A stretch of 64,000 bases of DNA from Bacteroidota bacterium (GCA_018268035.1 JAFDXI010000146.1:1-64000), one strand, 5' to 3'. Counted from the first letter of the stretch, positions 54,968 to 64,000 are shown. Made by a program: numbers and translations. Notes: generated by a model from the letters alone, not told the origin.

Positions 54968-55113
54968 ACAAACATTCAATTAAAAATTAGCGGACAAAAT
55001 ACAATTCTTACTGAAACGATACAAGCAAATTATATGACTGGCAATTCATATCATTCAGATTAAATATTCACACTGAAAATTTTTACTTACCTATATGAAA
55101 TATCCGTGTTAAT

Positions 55114-55818
55114 TTATTTTGTGAAATACCCGGCAACTTCTTCAATCAATTCTTTTTTACCAGGTGTATCACTGAGAATAATTTTATTACCTGAGAATTT
55201 TTTTATTGCATCGGCAGTTGTCTTACCAATTGCAAAAAATACTGTTGATTGAATTATAGTATTGACAGCAAAAAACCCTTCCACCGCACTGGGACTAAAA
55301 AAAATAACGGCATCAAAATTTTTTTTCACTTCATGCTGATAAATAACAGTTTCATACACTTCAATCTCATGCAGCCCGATATTATTTTCTTTGAGCAAAT
55401 CGGGCAAATCATTTCTTCGTTTATTACCGCAGAAGAAATACACTTCATCTGCTTTGTTGTCGTTGATAATTTCTTTTGCCAATTCTGTTGCGTAATTAGC
55501 GAAACCAAGGATTGTACTACCTGGGAAAAGTTGTGTTATCAAGTTTTTAGTAGCCTTACCAACGCAATAAATATTCCAACCTGTTTTTTTGTTTTGCAAA
55601 ATTGAATCCACGGCTTCAACAGCTTTGCTGCTGGTAAAAATTACTGTAACTTTTTTTTCAGGAATATTTTTTATTTGCTGACGAAGTGATAAAGATTGTT
55701 TTGTAGTTGTTTTTATAAAATTCAATACTTCTACTTCAAAACCTTTTGCAGTAAGTTTTTCCAATAATGAATTATCAATTTCTGCAGTAATTAATATGCG
55801 TGGTTTATTTTGCTGCAT
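55114..55818 (-). CDS. hemD: Uroporphyrinogen-III synthase
   Basis: 234 aa, two-lobed HemD fold: KPRILITAEIDNSLLEKLTAKGFEVEVLNF, then VIFTSSKAVEAVDSIL and IYCVGKATKNLI in the first lobe, and HEIEVYETV, VIFFSPSAVEGFF and FAIGKTTADAIKK in the second. HemD is weakly conserved, but position settles it: the start overlaps the end of hemC by 14 bases. It closes hydroxymethylbilane with inversion of ring D to give uroporphyrinogen III. Confidence 0.9.
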   Translation of the reverse strand: MQQNKPRILITAEIDNSLLEKLTAKGFEVEVLNFIKTTTKQSLSLRQQIKNIPEKKVTVIFTSSKAVEAVDSILQNKKTGWNIYCVGKATKNLITQLFPGSTILGFANYATELAKEIINDNKADEVYFFCGNKRRNDLPDLLKENNIGLHEIEVYETVIYQHEVKKNFDAVIFFSPSAVEGFFAVNTIIQSTVFFAIGKTTADAIKKFSGNKIILSDTPGKKELIEEVAGYFTK

Positions 55819-56788
55819 TACGGATTTGTTCTACTATCTTACCGGCACCTTGAGCAAGAATTTCTTCCCCTGCAATACACCCTAATTTACAGGCTTCATT
55901 GATCTCAACAATCTTTTCAATTTCAAATTTTTCACTGCCATCAATTGATAAAACATTGCCTTTAAACAACAGTTTTTCATCCTGCACAATTGCCAATGCA
56001 CTGATTGGAGTGGAACAACCTCCCATTAATGTCTTTAAAAAATCGCGTTCAATCTTTACGCATAATGCAGTGGCTGCATCATTGAAATTGTTACAAATAT
56101 CAAAAGTTGTCTTATCTTCTTTCCTGCAAACAACAGCAATAGCACCTTGTGCAGGAGCAGGTAACATCCAGTCTAAATCAACTGAATTGGATGGCCTCAA
56201 CCCTATCCTTTCCAAACCCGCTGCAGCAAACACAGCACCATCCCAATTGCTTGCATCCAGTTTTCTCAATCTTGTATTGACATTACCTCTCAAATTCTCA
56301 ATAACGGTACCGGGATAACGATGCAGCCATTGTGCAATCCGCCGAACACTGCTGGTAGCAATCCTGATTGAAGGAGTACCTGATCCATTTCCTAACGTGG
56401 CAGTATTGGCGTTTGTCCATACGCCCTGAATAAATCCAAGTTTTTCAAGAGCTGATTTTTGTTTAAAAACAAAAATATCCCTGTATGATCCGCGTTTTAA
56501 CACAGCAGCCTGCACTATTCCCTCAGCCATCTGTACCGGCACATCTTTTAGCGAATGAACTGCTACATCAATCCTGTTGTTGAGCAATGCAGCATCTAAA
56601 GTTTTGGTGAAAATACCCTGCACACCCAGTGCATACAATGGAGTGATAAGGTCAGTATCGCCTTCACTTTTTATAAATACTAATTCAGATGAAATATTGT
56701 TGTTGGAGAGCAGTTGCTGCACTTGTTTTGCCTGCCAGGTTGCCAGCGGGCTTTCTCTTGTTCCTATCCTTATTATTTTATCTGCCAT
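55805..56788 (-). CDS. hemC: Hydroxymethylbilane synthase (porphobilinogen deaminase)
   Basis: 327 aa. IGTRESPLATWQAKQV opens the protein; the catalytic Asp82 lies in VAVHSLKDVPVQ, Arg residues in SSVRRIAQ and LRGNVNTRL bind the chain, and Cys258 in LMGGCSTPI holds the dipyrromethane cofactor. It joins four porphobilinogen units in haem synthesis. The gene sits between hemA (3-base gap) and hemD (14-base overlap), a tight operon. Confidence 0.97.
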   Translation of the reverse strand: MADKIIRIGTRESPLATWQAKQVQQLLSNNNISSELVFIKSEGDTDLITPLYALGVQGIFTKTLDAALLNNRIDVAVHSLKDVPVQMAEGIVQAAVLKRGSYRDIFVFKQKSALEKLGFIQGVWTNANTATLGNGSGTPSIRIATSSVRRIAQWLHRYPGTVIENLRGNVNTRLRKLDASNWDGAVFAAAGLERIGLRPSNSVDLDWMLPAPAQGAIAVVCRKEDKTTFDICNNFNDAATALCVKIERDFLKTLMGGCSTPISALAIVQDEKLLFKGNVLSIDGSEKFEIEKIVEINEACKLGCIAGEEILAQGAGKIVEQIRNAAK

Positions 56789-56791
56789 GGT

Positions 56792-57988
56792 TTATGCAGT
56801 GCAAATAAAATCATTTATTGCATTAATGTATTGGCAGCCTTTTGTTTCAGCCTTCCTGATTTTTCCTGCTGCTTCGTTTATGACACGTTGTATTTTTAAA
56901 TCAATCATCTCAGGGGTTTGCATATCAACAACACCGGGGTAAGATTGTAATTCTTTCAACTTTACTTTCAAATCCTTTAACAGATGCAGGTGTTTGCGCA
57001 TATCATTCCATTCCAGAAATTCCCGCATCACATCAACTATGATAGCTTTTGCTTTGGGCACTTCTGCTTCCCTTTTCTTTAGAGTAGCATCTTTTAATGA
57101 AGAAAGATCATCCACATTCACTAAAGTTACATTAGACAATGCTGCCACTTTTTCTTCCACATTAAATGGAATAGAAAGATCTATGATCAGTTTAGGTTTA
57201 CTATTGATATGTTCGACAGTTACAACCGGAGATTCAGCATTAGTGGCCACTAAAACTATATCTGCCGCATCCATTTCACTATCCAACATTTCAAAACCTG
57301 CCGCCTTAATCCCTAATTCGTTGGCAAGCTCTATAGCTTTTTCAGGTGAACGGTTAATGAGTGTAATATTTTTGGTGCCGAGATAATCAATAATATTCTT
57401 ACAAGTATTGCTGCCAATTTTTCCAACACCCAATAAAAGAATTTTTTTATTGCGGATATCTTTTATGTGTTCCCTGATATATTGCACTGCCGCAAAAGCT
57501 ACTGAAACAGTTCCGCTGCTTAAAGAAGTTTGATTCTTGATAAGCTTGGAAGCCTGCAAAACAGAATTGATTAACCTTTCATAATGAGCGCCAAGGAAAC
57601 CATGTTGCTTGGAAAATTTAGCAGCCGTTTTTATCTGGCCGATGATTTCATAATCACCCAGGATTTGCGAATCAAGCCCAGCACCTACATTAAAAATATG
57701 TTCAATTGCTTCTTCACCTTTTTTGATGTATGCTGATTGATAAAAACTTTCTGCATCACCTGTTGTTTCATTGCAAAGCAGTTGAATGAGTTCATCAGTA
57801 TTTTCAGTTATCCCGTATATCTCTGTTCTGTTACAGGTGGAGAGCACAAACACTTCTTCTAATCCAATTGATGGTGCGTTTGCCAGTATAGTTGCATATT
57901 GATTCTGGTTTACTGCAAATGCTCCACGTTTTTCTGCCTCTGCTTTTTTGTAATTAATCCCTGCTATGCAAAATTTATTGATATCCAT
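56792..57988 (-). CDS. hemA: Glutamyl-tRNA reductase
   Basis: 398 aa. VLSTCNRTEIYGI carries the catalytic Cys52. GLDSQILGDYEIIGQIKTA and the NADPH-binding LLGVGKIGSNTCKNI (about residues 185-200) follow, with a C-terminal dimerisation helix region. It reduces glutamyl-tRNA(Glu) to glutamate-1-semialdehyde, the first committed step of C5 haem synthesis. First gene of the hemA-hemC-hemD operon and divergent from hemH. Confidence 0.97.
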   Translation of the reverse strand: MDINKFCIAGINYKKAEAEKRGAFAVNQNQYATILANAPSIGLEEVFVLSTCNRTEIYGITENTDELIQLLCNETTGDAESFYQSAYIKKGEEAIEHIFNVGAGLDSQILGDYEIIGQIKTAAKFSKQHGFLGAHYERLINSVLQASKLIKNQTSLSSGTVSVAFAAVQYIREHIKDIRNKKILLLGVGKIGSNTCKNIIDYLGTKNITLINRSPEKAIELANELGIKAAGFEMLDSEMDAADIVLVATNAESPVVTVEHINSKPKLIIDLSIPFNVEEKVAALSNVTLVNVDDLSSLKDATLKKREAEVPKAKAIIVDVMREFLEWNDMRKHLHLLKDLKVKLKELQSYPGVVDMQTPEMIDLKIQRVINEAAGKIRKAETKGCQYINAINDFICTA

Positions 57989-58000
57989 TTGTCAATGATG

Positions 58001-58008
58001 CAAAAGTA
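58001..58008 (-). promoter_or_regulatory. -7 promoter box for the hemACD operon
   Basis: On the minus strand TACTTTTG matches TAnnTTTG, 12 bases before the hemA ATG. No matching -33 box. Confidence 0.4.
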
Positions 58009-58123
58009 ATTACACCATATACTGAAAACAGGATTACTGTCATATATAGTGTCATTTAACTGTCATTTCCTGAAACAGTTCATTGTATGAATCATTCAAC
58101 TGAAGAGGCAATTCAACTATTTC

Positions 58124-58155
58124 TTGCATAATTCAAGTTCCGGATTTTACTTTTG
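58124..58155 (+). promoter_or_regulatory. Promoter of hemH-hemJ
   Basis: TTG (58124-58126), a 21-base spacer and TACTTTTG (58148-58155). It would give a leader of roughly 100 bases before the hemH ATG at 58261. Confidence 0.5.
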
Positions 58156-58260
58156 TTTTTTCAACTTCGATTGACATTTTTATTTTATTGTTGAAAACAG
58201 GATTATACAATAATATACAACTACAGATGTAAAGAAGTTTTTTAAAACATGATCATTTCT

Positions 58261-59316
58261 ATGAATGAAAACAACAGGGCAGTTATTTTGATGAATCTTG
58301 GTTCACCGGATTCAACTGATGTAAAAGACCTGAAAAATTATCTCACTGAATTTTTGATGGATGAAAGAGTGATAGACAAGCCTTACCTGGTAAGAACACT
58401 ACTGGTCAAAGGTATTATTGTTCCTTTTCGTGCAAAAAAATCTTCAGAAGCATATCAAAAGGTTTGGATGAAAGAAGGCTCGCCATTAATTGTCATCAGT
58501 CATCAATTGCAACAAGAAGTGCAGAAAAATTTTGAAGAACCTGTTGAGCTTGCCATGCGGTATGGCAACCCTTCTGCTTTTTCTGTGTTGGAAAAACTAC
58601 ACAAAGAAAATCCGCAACTAAAAGAGATTTTATTGTTGCCTTTGTACCCACATTATGCCATGAGCAGTTATGAAACTGCAGTAAAAGACATTCAACAACA
58701 GCACAGAAAAAAACAGTATAGTTCTACATTAAAAACCATCAAACCATTTTATAATAATGAACAATATATTCACGCATTAAGTGAAAGCATCAGGCCTTAC
58801 CTGCAACAAGATTTTGATAAAATATTGTTTAGCTATCATGGTTTGCCACAGAGGCATATTTTAAAAGGTGACATCACAGGTTACCATTGCATGAAGGTAA
58901 ATGATTGTTGCCATGTAGATTCTCCTGCACATCAATTTTGTTATCGCCACCAAACATATATGACAACAGAGTTGGTAGCAAAAACATTAAATATTCCCAA
59001 AGAAAAAATTGAGCAAACCTATCAATCAAGATTGGGAAGAGACCCGTGGTTATTACCTTCAACCCAGGAGAGGTTGCCACAGTTGCCCGGCGAAGGAATA
59101 AATAAATTAATAGTAGTCTGTCCTGCTTTTGTAAGTGATTGTCTGGAAACTTTAGAAGAAATCGCTATTCAGGCCAAAGACACATTTTTTAATGCAGGCG
59201 GTGAATCATTTGAATTTATCCCATGCATGAATACACAACCATTGTGGGTGCAGACAATTACCAACTGGATAAAAAATTATTTTAAAGGAGATACATCCAT
59301 GTTGTTGCAACAATAA
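58261..59316 (+). CDS. hemH: Ferrochelatase
   Basis: 351 aa from the ATG at 58261 (MNENNRAVILMNLGSPDS); an ATG 12 bases earlier is also possible. LFSYHGLPQRH (about residues 190-200) supplies the metal-inserting His, and FVSDCLETLEEIAIQ gives the conserved Glu pair. A Cys-containing insert (VNDCCHVDSPAHQFC) follows the His. It inserts Fe2+ (or makes coproheme) at the end of haem synthesis. hemJ starts three bases after its stop. Confidence 0.96.
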   Translation: MNENNRAVILMNLGSPDSTDVKDLKNYLTEFLMDERVIDKPYLVRTLLVKGIIVPFRAKKSSEAYQKVWMKEGSPLIVISHQLQQEVQKNFEEPVELAMRYGNPSAFSVLEKLHKENPQLKEILLLPLYPHYAMSSYETAVKDIQQQHRKKQYSSTLKTIKPFYNNEQYIHALSESIRPYLQQDFDKILFSYHGLPQRHILKGDITGYHCMKVNDCCHVDSPAHQFCYRHQTYMTTELVAKTLNIPKEKIEQTYQSRLGRDPWLLPSTQERLPQLPGEGINKLIVVCPAFVSDCLETLEEIAIQAKDTFFNAGGESFEFIPCMNTQPLWVQTITNWIKNYFKGDTSMLLQQ

Positions 59317-59319
59317 AAT

Positions 59320-59874
59320 ATGAATTATTTATACCTGAAAGCATTGCACATCATTTTTGTGGTTACCTGGTTTGCGGGATTATTTTATATACCCCGGCTT
59401 TTTATATATAATACCGAAGCTAACGAAAAAGAGGAACCGGTTCGGTCTGCTATGCACCAGCAATTTAACCTGATGATAAAAAGACTGTGGATGGGCATCA
59501 CCTGGCCATCAGCTATTCTCACTTTAATTTTTGGATTGACAGTAATGCATACCGGTGGATGGGACACGAAATTATTTACATCCCCTGTGCGCTGGTTGTT
59601 GGTAAAACTCGCTTTTGTTTTGTTGTTGTACCTCTATCATTTCTCATTACATGCTATTTATAAACAACAGGCAAAAGGTATATTCAAATACACATCACAA
59701 CAACTGAGGATATGGAACGAAGTAGCCACCATATTTTTAGTTGCTATAGTAATGTTGGCCACAGTAAAACAAAGTATCAGTTTTATTTGGGGTATTGTGG
59801 GCCTGATTGGCTTTATCATATTGCTGATGAGCGCCATTAAAATATATAAACTTATCAGGCAAAAAAAGCATTAA
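59320..59874 (+). CDS. hemJ: Protoporphyrinogen IX oxidase HemJ (CopD-like membrane protein)
   Basis: 184 aa with four or five membrane helices. NYLYLKALHIIFVVTWFAGLFYIPRLFIY opens the protein, with the conserved His of HemJ in helix 1, and RWLLVKLAFVLLLYLYH carries the conserved Lys. HemJ oxidises protoporphyrinogen IX in many bacteria lacking HemG/HemY. Its placement three bases after hemH supports this role over a general CopD copper function. Confidence 0.9.
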   Translation: MNYLYLKALHIIFVVTWFAGLFYIPRLFIYNTEANEKEEPVRSAMHQQFNLMIKRLWMGITWPSAILTLIFGLTVMHTGGWDTKLFTSPVRWLLVKLAFVLLLYLYHFSLHAIYKQQAKGIFKYTSQQLRIWNEVATIFLVAIVMLATVKQSISFIWGIVGLIGFIILLMSAIKIYKLIRQKKH

Positions 59875-59916
59875 CCAAAAAAATCGGTCATTTGGTCAAG
59901 ACTTTTTATGGTTAAA

Positions 59917-59947
59917 TTGGTAGAAAAAAGAAAATAGTACATATTTG
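59917..59947 (+). promoter_or_regulatory. Possible promoter of porV
   Basis: TTG (59917-59919), a 20-base spacer and CATATTTG, one base off TAnnTTTG. It lies about 130 bases before the porV ATG. Confidence 0.3.
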
Positions 59948-60075
59948 CCATACTAACTTTTCATTTTTAATCGTCTTAATAGCTACTATAGAATAAATTA
60001 TACGCTTTAAAATTTAATGCTAATATCAATAATAATGTTAGCGAGTTCAAGAACCAAAATGATTAAAATAAAAAA

Positions 60076-61209
60076 ATGAAGCAAAAAAATGTAAAAGCAC
60101 TGGTATGTGCTATTGCCTGTAGTAGCTTTTTAATAACTGCCAAAGCTCAAGACCCTATCAATATTGTTACAACAGCAGTTCCGTTTTTAAGGATTTCACC
60201 AGATGCCCGCTCGGGCGGCATGGGTGATGCTGGTATAGCATTGACACCAGATGCCAGCTCGGGTTATTGGGATTTAGCTAAAACACCTTTTGCATCTTCA
60301 TCAAGCGCAATTGGAGTAACATATACCCCCTGGTTAAAAGACATTGCTCAGGATGTGTATATGATAGCATTATCAGGTTATCATAAATTAGATGACGACC
60401 AGGCTTTTTCAGCAGGTATCAGGTATTTTAACCTGGGACAGATACAATTTACAGACGCACAGGGCAATCCTTTAAATACCGGACGGCCTCGTGAATTTGC
60501 TGTTGATCTTGGTTATTCCCGAAAAATATCCAGTACACTTGGTGTTGGTGTAGCATTGCGGTATATCAATTCAGCATTGGCAAGCGGTCTTTCCATCAAT
60601 GGTGTAAGTTATAAAGCAGGTAATGCCATTGCAGCAGACATATCATTATTTGGTGATAACAGAAATGATGATGGGCAAGGCTTAACTTACGGGTTGGCTT
60701 TTTCTAATCTTGGTTCTAAAATAGGTTATACTGATAATGCTGCCACCAAAGATTATATTCCAGCCAATTTAGGCATTGGTGTTGGTTATACCTGGTCTAT
60801 CCAGGATGAACATAAGTTTACATTGGCAGCAGAAGTGAACAAATTGCTTGTGCCTGCTCCACCTGTATATAATCCGGATGATACAACGGGTTTTGAACAA
60901 GAGCTTGACGATTATCACACACAGAGTGTTTTTTCAAGCTGGTTTAAATCATTTAGCGACAATGCCTATGCAGGTTCTATTGGCGCTGAATATACTTACA
61001 ACGACCAGTTTTCAATAAGAGCGGGTTATTATAAAGAATCAAAACAGGCAGGTAATCGTAGTTTCTTTACTGCAGGTGTGGGAGTGAAATACCAGATTTT
61101 TACTTTCAACTTTTCTTATTTAGCGCCTTCAGGCAATGGTATAACAAGAAACCCACTCTCCAACACTTTAAGGTTTGGAGTTTTGTTTGACCTGGAACCT
61201 CAACAATAA
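60076..61209 (+). CDS. porV: Type IX secretion outer-membrane protein PorV
   Basis: 377 aa with a signal peptide (ALVCAIACSSFLITAKAQ). NIVTTAVPFLRISPDARSGG then MGDAGIALTPDASSGYWDLAK is the conserved PorV start, followed by a FadL-like 14-strand barrel ending SNTLRFGVLFDL. PorV takes cargo with a sorting domain from the SprA translocon to the PorU sortase or attachment complex. The two T9SS cargo genes elsewhere in this window are its likely clients. It is transcribed alone with a good terminator. Confidence 0.93.
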   Translation: MKQKNVKALVCAIACSSFLITAKAQDPINIVTTAVPFLRISPDARSGGMGDAGIALTPDASSGYWDLAKTPFASSSSAIGVTYTPWLKDIAQDVYMIALSGYHKLDDDQAFSAGIRYFNLGQIQFTDAQGNPLNTGRPREFAVDLGYSRKISSTLGVGVALRYINSALASGLSINGVSYKAGNAIAADISLFGDNRNDDGQGLTYGLAFSNLGSKIGYTDNAATKDYIPANLGIGVGYTWSIQDEHKFTLAAEVNKLLVPAPPVYNPDDTTGFEQELDDYHTQSVFSSWFKSFSDNAYAGSIGAEYTYNDQFSIRAGYYKESKQAGNRSFFTAGVGVKYQIFTFNFSYLAPSGNGITRNPLSNTLRFGVLFDLEPQQ

Positions 61210-61230
61210 ATTTTGTAAAATAATTTTGTA

Positions 61231-61260
61231 AAAAGCGAGGGCCTTACCTTCGCTTTTTTT
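61231..61260 (+). terminator. Terminator of porV
   Basis: An 11-bp stem (61231-61241 with 61247-61257, one G-T pair), a five-base loop and a run of T's, about 20 bases after the stop. Confidence 0.88.
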
Positions 61261-61304
61261 CATCATTCCCATGAATGGGGAAAATATTATTTTTAAAACA
61301 AATT

Positions 61305-61787
61305 ATGAGTATAAGAGTTGGCACAGGTATAGACTTTCACAGGTTGACAGAAGGCAGAGATTTTTGGCTCGGTGGAATAAAAATACCACATTCAAAAGGC
61401 GCATTAGGGCATAGTGATGCAGATGTATTATTACATGCAATTTGTGATGCACTTTTAGGTGCAGCCTGTTTAGGAGACATAGGTTTACACTTCCCCGATA
61501 CTTCTGATGAATTTAAAGATATTGACAGTAAAATTTTATTGGACAGGACTTATCGTCTGTTACAAAAGGAAAATTATTCCATCATCAATATTGACAGCAC
61601 ATTATGTTTAGAAGCACCAAAAATTAAACCATACATTGCAGCAATGCAACAATGCATTGCCGGCATATTAGATTTAAATGATCTTGATGTTTCTATCAAA
61701 GCTACCACTGCTGAAAAATTGGGATTTGTGGGAAGAGAAGAAGGTGTGGTGGCTTATGCAACTGTGTTGATTGAAAGAAAAAATTGA
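61305..61787 (+). CDS. ispF: 2-C-methyl-D-erythritol 2,4-cyclodiphosphate synthase
   Basis: 160 aa from the ATG at 61305 (MSIRVGTGIDFHRL); the ATG 30 bases earlier would begin inside the spacer after the porV terminator and adds a hydrophobic stub not seen in IspF. Metal ligands Asp and His in GTGIDFHRL and His in GHSDADVLLHAICDALLGA, the FPDTS loop and the C-terminal ATTAEKLGFVGREEGV are complete. It makes the cyclic diphosphate in the MEP pathway. Confidence 0.96.
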   Translation: MSIRVGTGIDFHRLTEGRDFWLGGIKIPHSKGALGHSDADVLLHAICDALLGAACLGDIGLHFPDTSDEFKDIDSKILLDRTYRLLQKENYSIINIDSTLCLEAPKIKPYIAAMQQCIAGILDLNDLDVSIKATTAEKLGFVGREEGVVAYATVLIERKN

Positions 61788-61874
61788 ACCACTACAACAA
61801 ACGATATTCAAAACAGTTTTGCCAATAAAATACTGTTATTCAAATTCTGAATATTGATTTTAAAAAAATCATTC

Positions 61875-62315
61875 ATGCAATCTGTAAACATAAAAATTAT
61901 CAATAATTCTTTGAACCCATTACCAGCTTATGAAACAGAAGGCTCTGCAGGAATGGATTTGAGAGCTAACCTTGAAAATGAAATTACTTTAGCCCCTTTG
62001 CAAAGAGCGCTTGTACCAACAGGTTTATATATTGAGCTTCCATTGGGCTATGAGGCACAAGTGAGGCCACGCAGTGGTTTAGCCATCAAACATGGCATCA
62101 CCTGTCTTAATTCCCCAGGCACCATAGACAGTGATTACAGGGGTGAAATAAAAATCATACTGGTTAATATTTCAAACGAATCATTTACTATACAACATGG
62201 CGAAAGAATTGCACAAATGATTATCCATCCTGTTGTAAAAGCAACATGGGAATCTGTGAAAGTTTTAAAGGAGTCTAAACGTGGGGAAGGCGGTTTTGGT
62301 CATACAGGAAAATAA
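61875..62315 (+). CDS. dut: Deoxyuridine 5'-triphosphate nucleotidohydrolase
   Basis: 146 aa from the ATG at 61875; a TTG at 61854 is in frame but less likely. All five trimeric dUTPase motifs are present: [38 protein letters not shown] and the flexible C-terminal [11 protein letters not shown]. It splits dUTP to dUMP, keeping uracil out of DNA. The next gene starts one base after its stop. Confidence 0.97.
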   Translation: MQSVNIKIINNSLNPLPAYETEGSAGMDLRANLENEITLAPLQRALVPTGLYIELPLGYEAQVRPRSGLAIKHGITCLNSPGTIDSDYRGEIKIILVNISNESFTIQHGERIAQMIIHPVVKATWESVKVLKESKRGEGGFGHTGK

Positions 62316-62316
62316 C

Positions 62317-63132
62317 ATGATGCAGAAAATATTATTATCTATATTTTTTTTATGGCTGATAGTATGTAGTTGCCATACTACAAAGCAGGTGCAAACTATA
62401 GTAAAAGATTCGGCTGTATCATCATCACCTGCTGTTACATTGAAGCCAATAGATTCTTCAGCAATACTGCAACAACAGTTGACAGACAAAATGAATTCGC
62501 CACTTGATTTTACCACTTTTTATGCAAGAGCAAAGGCAAGCTATGATGCACCAGATGCAGCAGGCAATGCAACTGTTTATATTAAAATAAAAAAAGACAG
62601 TATTATCTGGATTTCAATTACAGGGCCATTGAACGTTGAAGGCGCCAGGGTTCTCATCACACCTGATAGCATCAAGATCATGAACAAACTCGATCATACT
62701 GTGCAACTGAGCAGCATCACACATTTGCAACAAATAACTAAACTTCCATTTAGTTTTAGTGACTTCCAGGATGTGATAATGGGCAAAGCTGCCTTACCCA
62801 ACAACAATGTTTTATTCAATATTGGTAAAGATTCAATTACAGTTCTCTCTGGCAATGATGTGATAAAATATATGTTTGCATTTACAAAAAAACATTTCCT
62901 GTTAGGCCAGGGCAATTACAAGACGCAGGGTCCCGGGCCATCAACATCTGCCAATATATTTTATAACGGATACCAGCAAATCAATAATACCTGGTTTTCT
63001 ACCAGCAGGGTTATATCAGTGAGCGGAGCAAACACAGCATCAATAGAGGTTAATTTCAAAGAATATTATTTTAACCAACCACTGGATTATATGTTTACAA
63101 TTTTAAAAAATTATACAATCAAATACGAATAA
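62317..63132 (+). CDS. DUF4292 lipoprotein
   Basis: 271 aa from the ATG at 62317 (a second Met follows at once); earlier in-frame GTG at 62281 lies inside dut. A lipoprotein signal ends at Cys in LWLIVCSC (about residue 19). The body is a LolA/LolB-like beta-sandwich with ATVYIKIKKDSIIWISI, ARVLITPDSIKIMN and a late VISVSGANTASIEVNF, matching DUF4292. It may bind lipid or lipoprotein at the outer membrane. It is tightly linked to dut and followed by the EnvC-like gene. Confidence 0.85.
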   Translation: MMQKILLSIFFLWLIVCSCHTTKQVQTIVKDSAVSSSPAVTLKPIDSSAILQQQLTDKMNSPLDFTTFYARAKASYDAPDAAGNATVYIKIKKDSIIWISITGPLNVEGARVLITPDSIKIMNKLDHTVQLSSITHLQQITKLPFSFSDFQDVIMGKAALPNNNVLFNIGKDSITVLSGNDVIKYMFAFTKKHFLLGQGNYKTQGPGPSTSANIFYNGYQQINNTWFSTSRVISVSGANTASIEVNFKEYYFNQPLDYMFTILKNYTIKYE

Positions 63133-63184
63133 GCACGCCAGGTCGTTAACTTAGCGGCAATCCATACTTAAAATTTTATTTTTA

Positions 63185-64000
63185 ATGACGAAAAGACTGT
63201 TTACAGCAATTGTGTGTTTATTGATTGGTTTTGGCGTTTTTGCACAAGACACAAAAGAAGACATACAAAAAAAACAGGAAGAGCTCAGGCAGGAAATTGC
63301 CCAGCTAAATCAAACGCTGAACCAGATTAAATCCAATAAGAAAAAATCTTTGAGCCAGTTAGCATTGGTACAAAAAAAGATTGCTGCCCGCAACGCACTA
63401 ATCAGGACTATCAATAATGATTTAACAAGGTTGGATAATACCATTTATTCCAACCAGCTTGAAATAAATGCAATGAAGCGTGAGCTGGATACTTTAAAAA
63501 TAAATTATGCAAAAAGTCTTGTATTTGCATATAAGAACCGTAGTAGTTATGACTACCTGAATTTTATTTTTTCGGCTACCAGTTTCAATGATGCGGTCAA
63601 ACGTATTGCATATTTAAAAAGTTATAAACAATACCGTGAGACACAGGTTGCAACTATTCAAAAGACACAACAGGTAATGCAGGATAAGATTGCCACGTTG
63701 ACATCAAATAAAACAGATAAAAAAACTGCATTAGCAGACCAGGGCAAAGAGCTCAATGTATTGCAGGAAGACAGGAAAGAGCAGGATGATGTATTAAAGG
63801 ATTTAAAAGGAAGAGAAAATGATGTAGCAAAACAGATTCAGCAAAACCAACGTGACCAGCAAAAATTAAAAGGCGCTTTGCAAGCTATCATCAACCGGGA
63901 AATTGCAGAGGCAAAGAAAAGAGAAGCTGCCCGTTTAAAAGCAATAGAAGACCAAAAGAAAAAAGATGAAGCGGCAGCGGCTTTGGCTGCAGCAAACAAA
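63185..64000 (+). CDS. EnvC-like murein hydrolase activator, cut by the window end
   Basis: The ATG at 63185 opens a frame that stays open for 272 codons to the last base. A signal peptide (LFTAIVCLLIGFGVFAQ) is followed by an extended coiled coil (KKQEELRQEIAQLNQTLNQIK; later LQEDRKEQDDVLKDL) and AYKNRSSYDYLNFIFSATSF, as in EnvC/NlpD-type proteins. The expected C-terminal M23 (LytM) domain lies beyond the window. These proteins switch on amidases that split the septal cell wall. Partial at the 3' end only. Confidence 0.87.
   Translation, partial: MTKRLFTAIVCLLIGFGVFAQDTKEDIQKKQEELRQEIAQLNQTLNQIKSNKKKSLSQLALVQKKIAARNALIRTINNDLTRLDNTIYSNQLEINAMKRELDTLKINYAKSLVFAYKNRSSYDYLNFIFSATSFNDAVKRIAYLKSYKQYRETQVATIQKTQQVMQDKIATLTSNKTDKKTALADQGKELNVLQEDRKEQDDVLKDLKGRENDVAKQIQQNQRDQQKLKGALQAIINREIAEAKKREAARLKAIEDQKKKDEAAAALAAANK

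Noticed and set aside
1..64000. CRISPR array, prophage, integrative element or rRNA operon
   Set aside because: No regularly spaced direct repeats, no cas, integrase, transposase or structural phage genes, and no rRNA-like sequence were seen.

Overview
The window looks like a chromosomal segment of a Bacteroidota bacterium, most likely of the order Chitinophagales (family-level placement is inference). The support is: low G+C with AT-rich spacers; -7 promoter boxes of the Bacteroidota TAnnTTTG type; a short (285 aa) primary sigma factor; Type IX secretion parts (PorV and two proteins with C-terminal sorting domains); a TonB-dependent receptor; and lineage-typical families such as DUF3276/PUR, DUF2795, DUF4292, DUF6266 and HYC_CC_PP. 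No rRNA, prophage, integrase, transposase or CRISPR array was seen. Most of the window is ordinary housekeeping and glycan-catabolism content with short operons.

Layout. 0-2.4 kb: a GC-rich inverted repeat beside a frameshifted remnant of a large surface protein, then a TMEM175-like channel. 2.6-17 kb: glycan and peptide breakdown (GH92 mannosidase, tagaturonate reductase, S10 carboxypeptidase, GH3 and GH16 glycosidases) with a TPR histidine kinase/LuxR response regulator pair. 17-29 kb: class II cyclic nucleotide phosphodiesterase, S4 RNA-binding protein, TrmD, a T9SS cargo protein divergent from a 1149-aa outer-membrane protein, a YkuD-like protein and a serine hydrolase. 29-36 kb: IspD, a glycan-assembly cluster (FemAB/GNAT-like protein, sugar transferase, Gfo/Idh/MocA oxidoreductase), a queuosine-precursor transporter and a MATE pump. 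36.5-45 kb: two tRNA genes, an MsbA-like ABC exporter, the PUR protein, a secreted matrixin-like metalloprotease, RpoD, an SGNH-like protein, DUF2795 and LolD. 45-52 kb: a metal/metalloid block on the minus strand. 52-55 kb: a GOB-like subclass B3 metallo-beta-lactamase, DUF1304 and an SMP-30 protein. 55-60 kb: haem genes hemA-hemC-hemD divergent from hemH-hemJ. 60-64 kb: PorV, IspF, dUTPase, a DUF4292 lipoprotein and an EnvC-like protein cut by the window edge.

The most coherent accessory system is the arsenic block. An ArsR repressor gene and the following arsM-rhodanese-TlpA-MFS operon each carry the same 16-bp palindrome upstream, so one regulon is likely. Upstream of arsR lies a TonB receptor with an N-terminal HMA-like, Cys-containing module. 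Before that lies a HYC_CC_PP gene broken by one in-frame stop codon. Other points worth a second look are promoter boxes placed so close to trmD, ispD and tRNA-Ser that the transcripts should be nearly leaderless, a GTG start for the PUR gene fixed by its promoter, a strong Shine-Dalgarno before lolD, and an orphan terminator that may end a small RNA. I did not find a clearly new multi-gene system.
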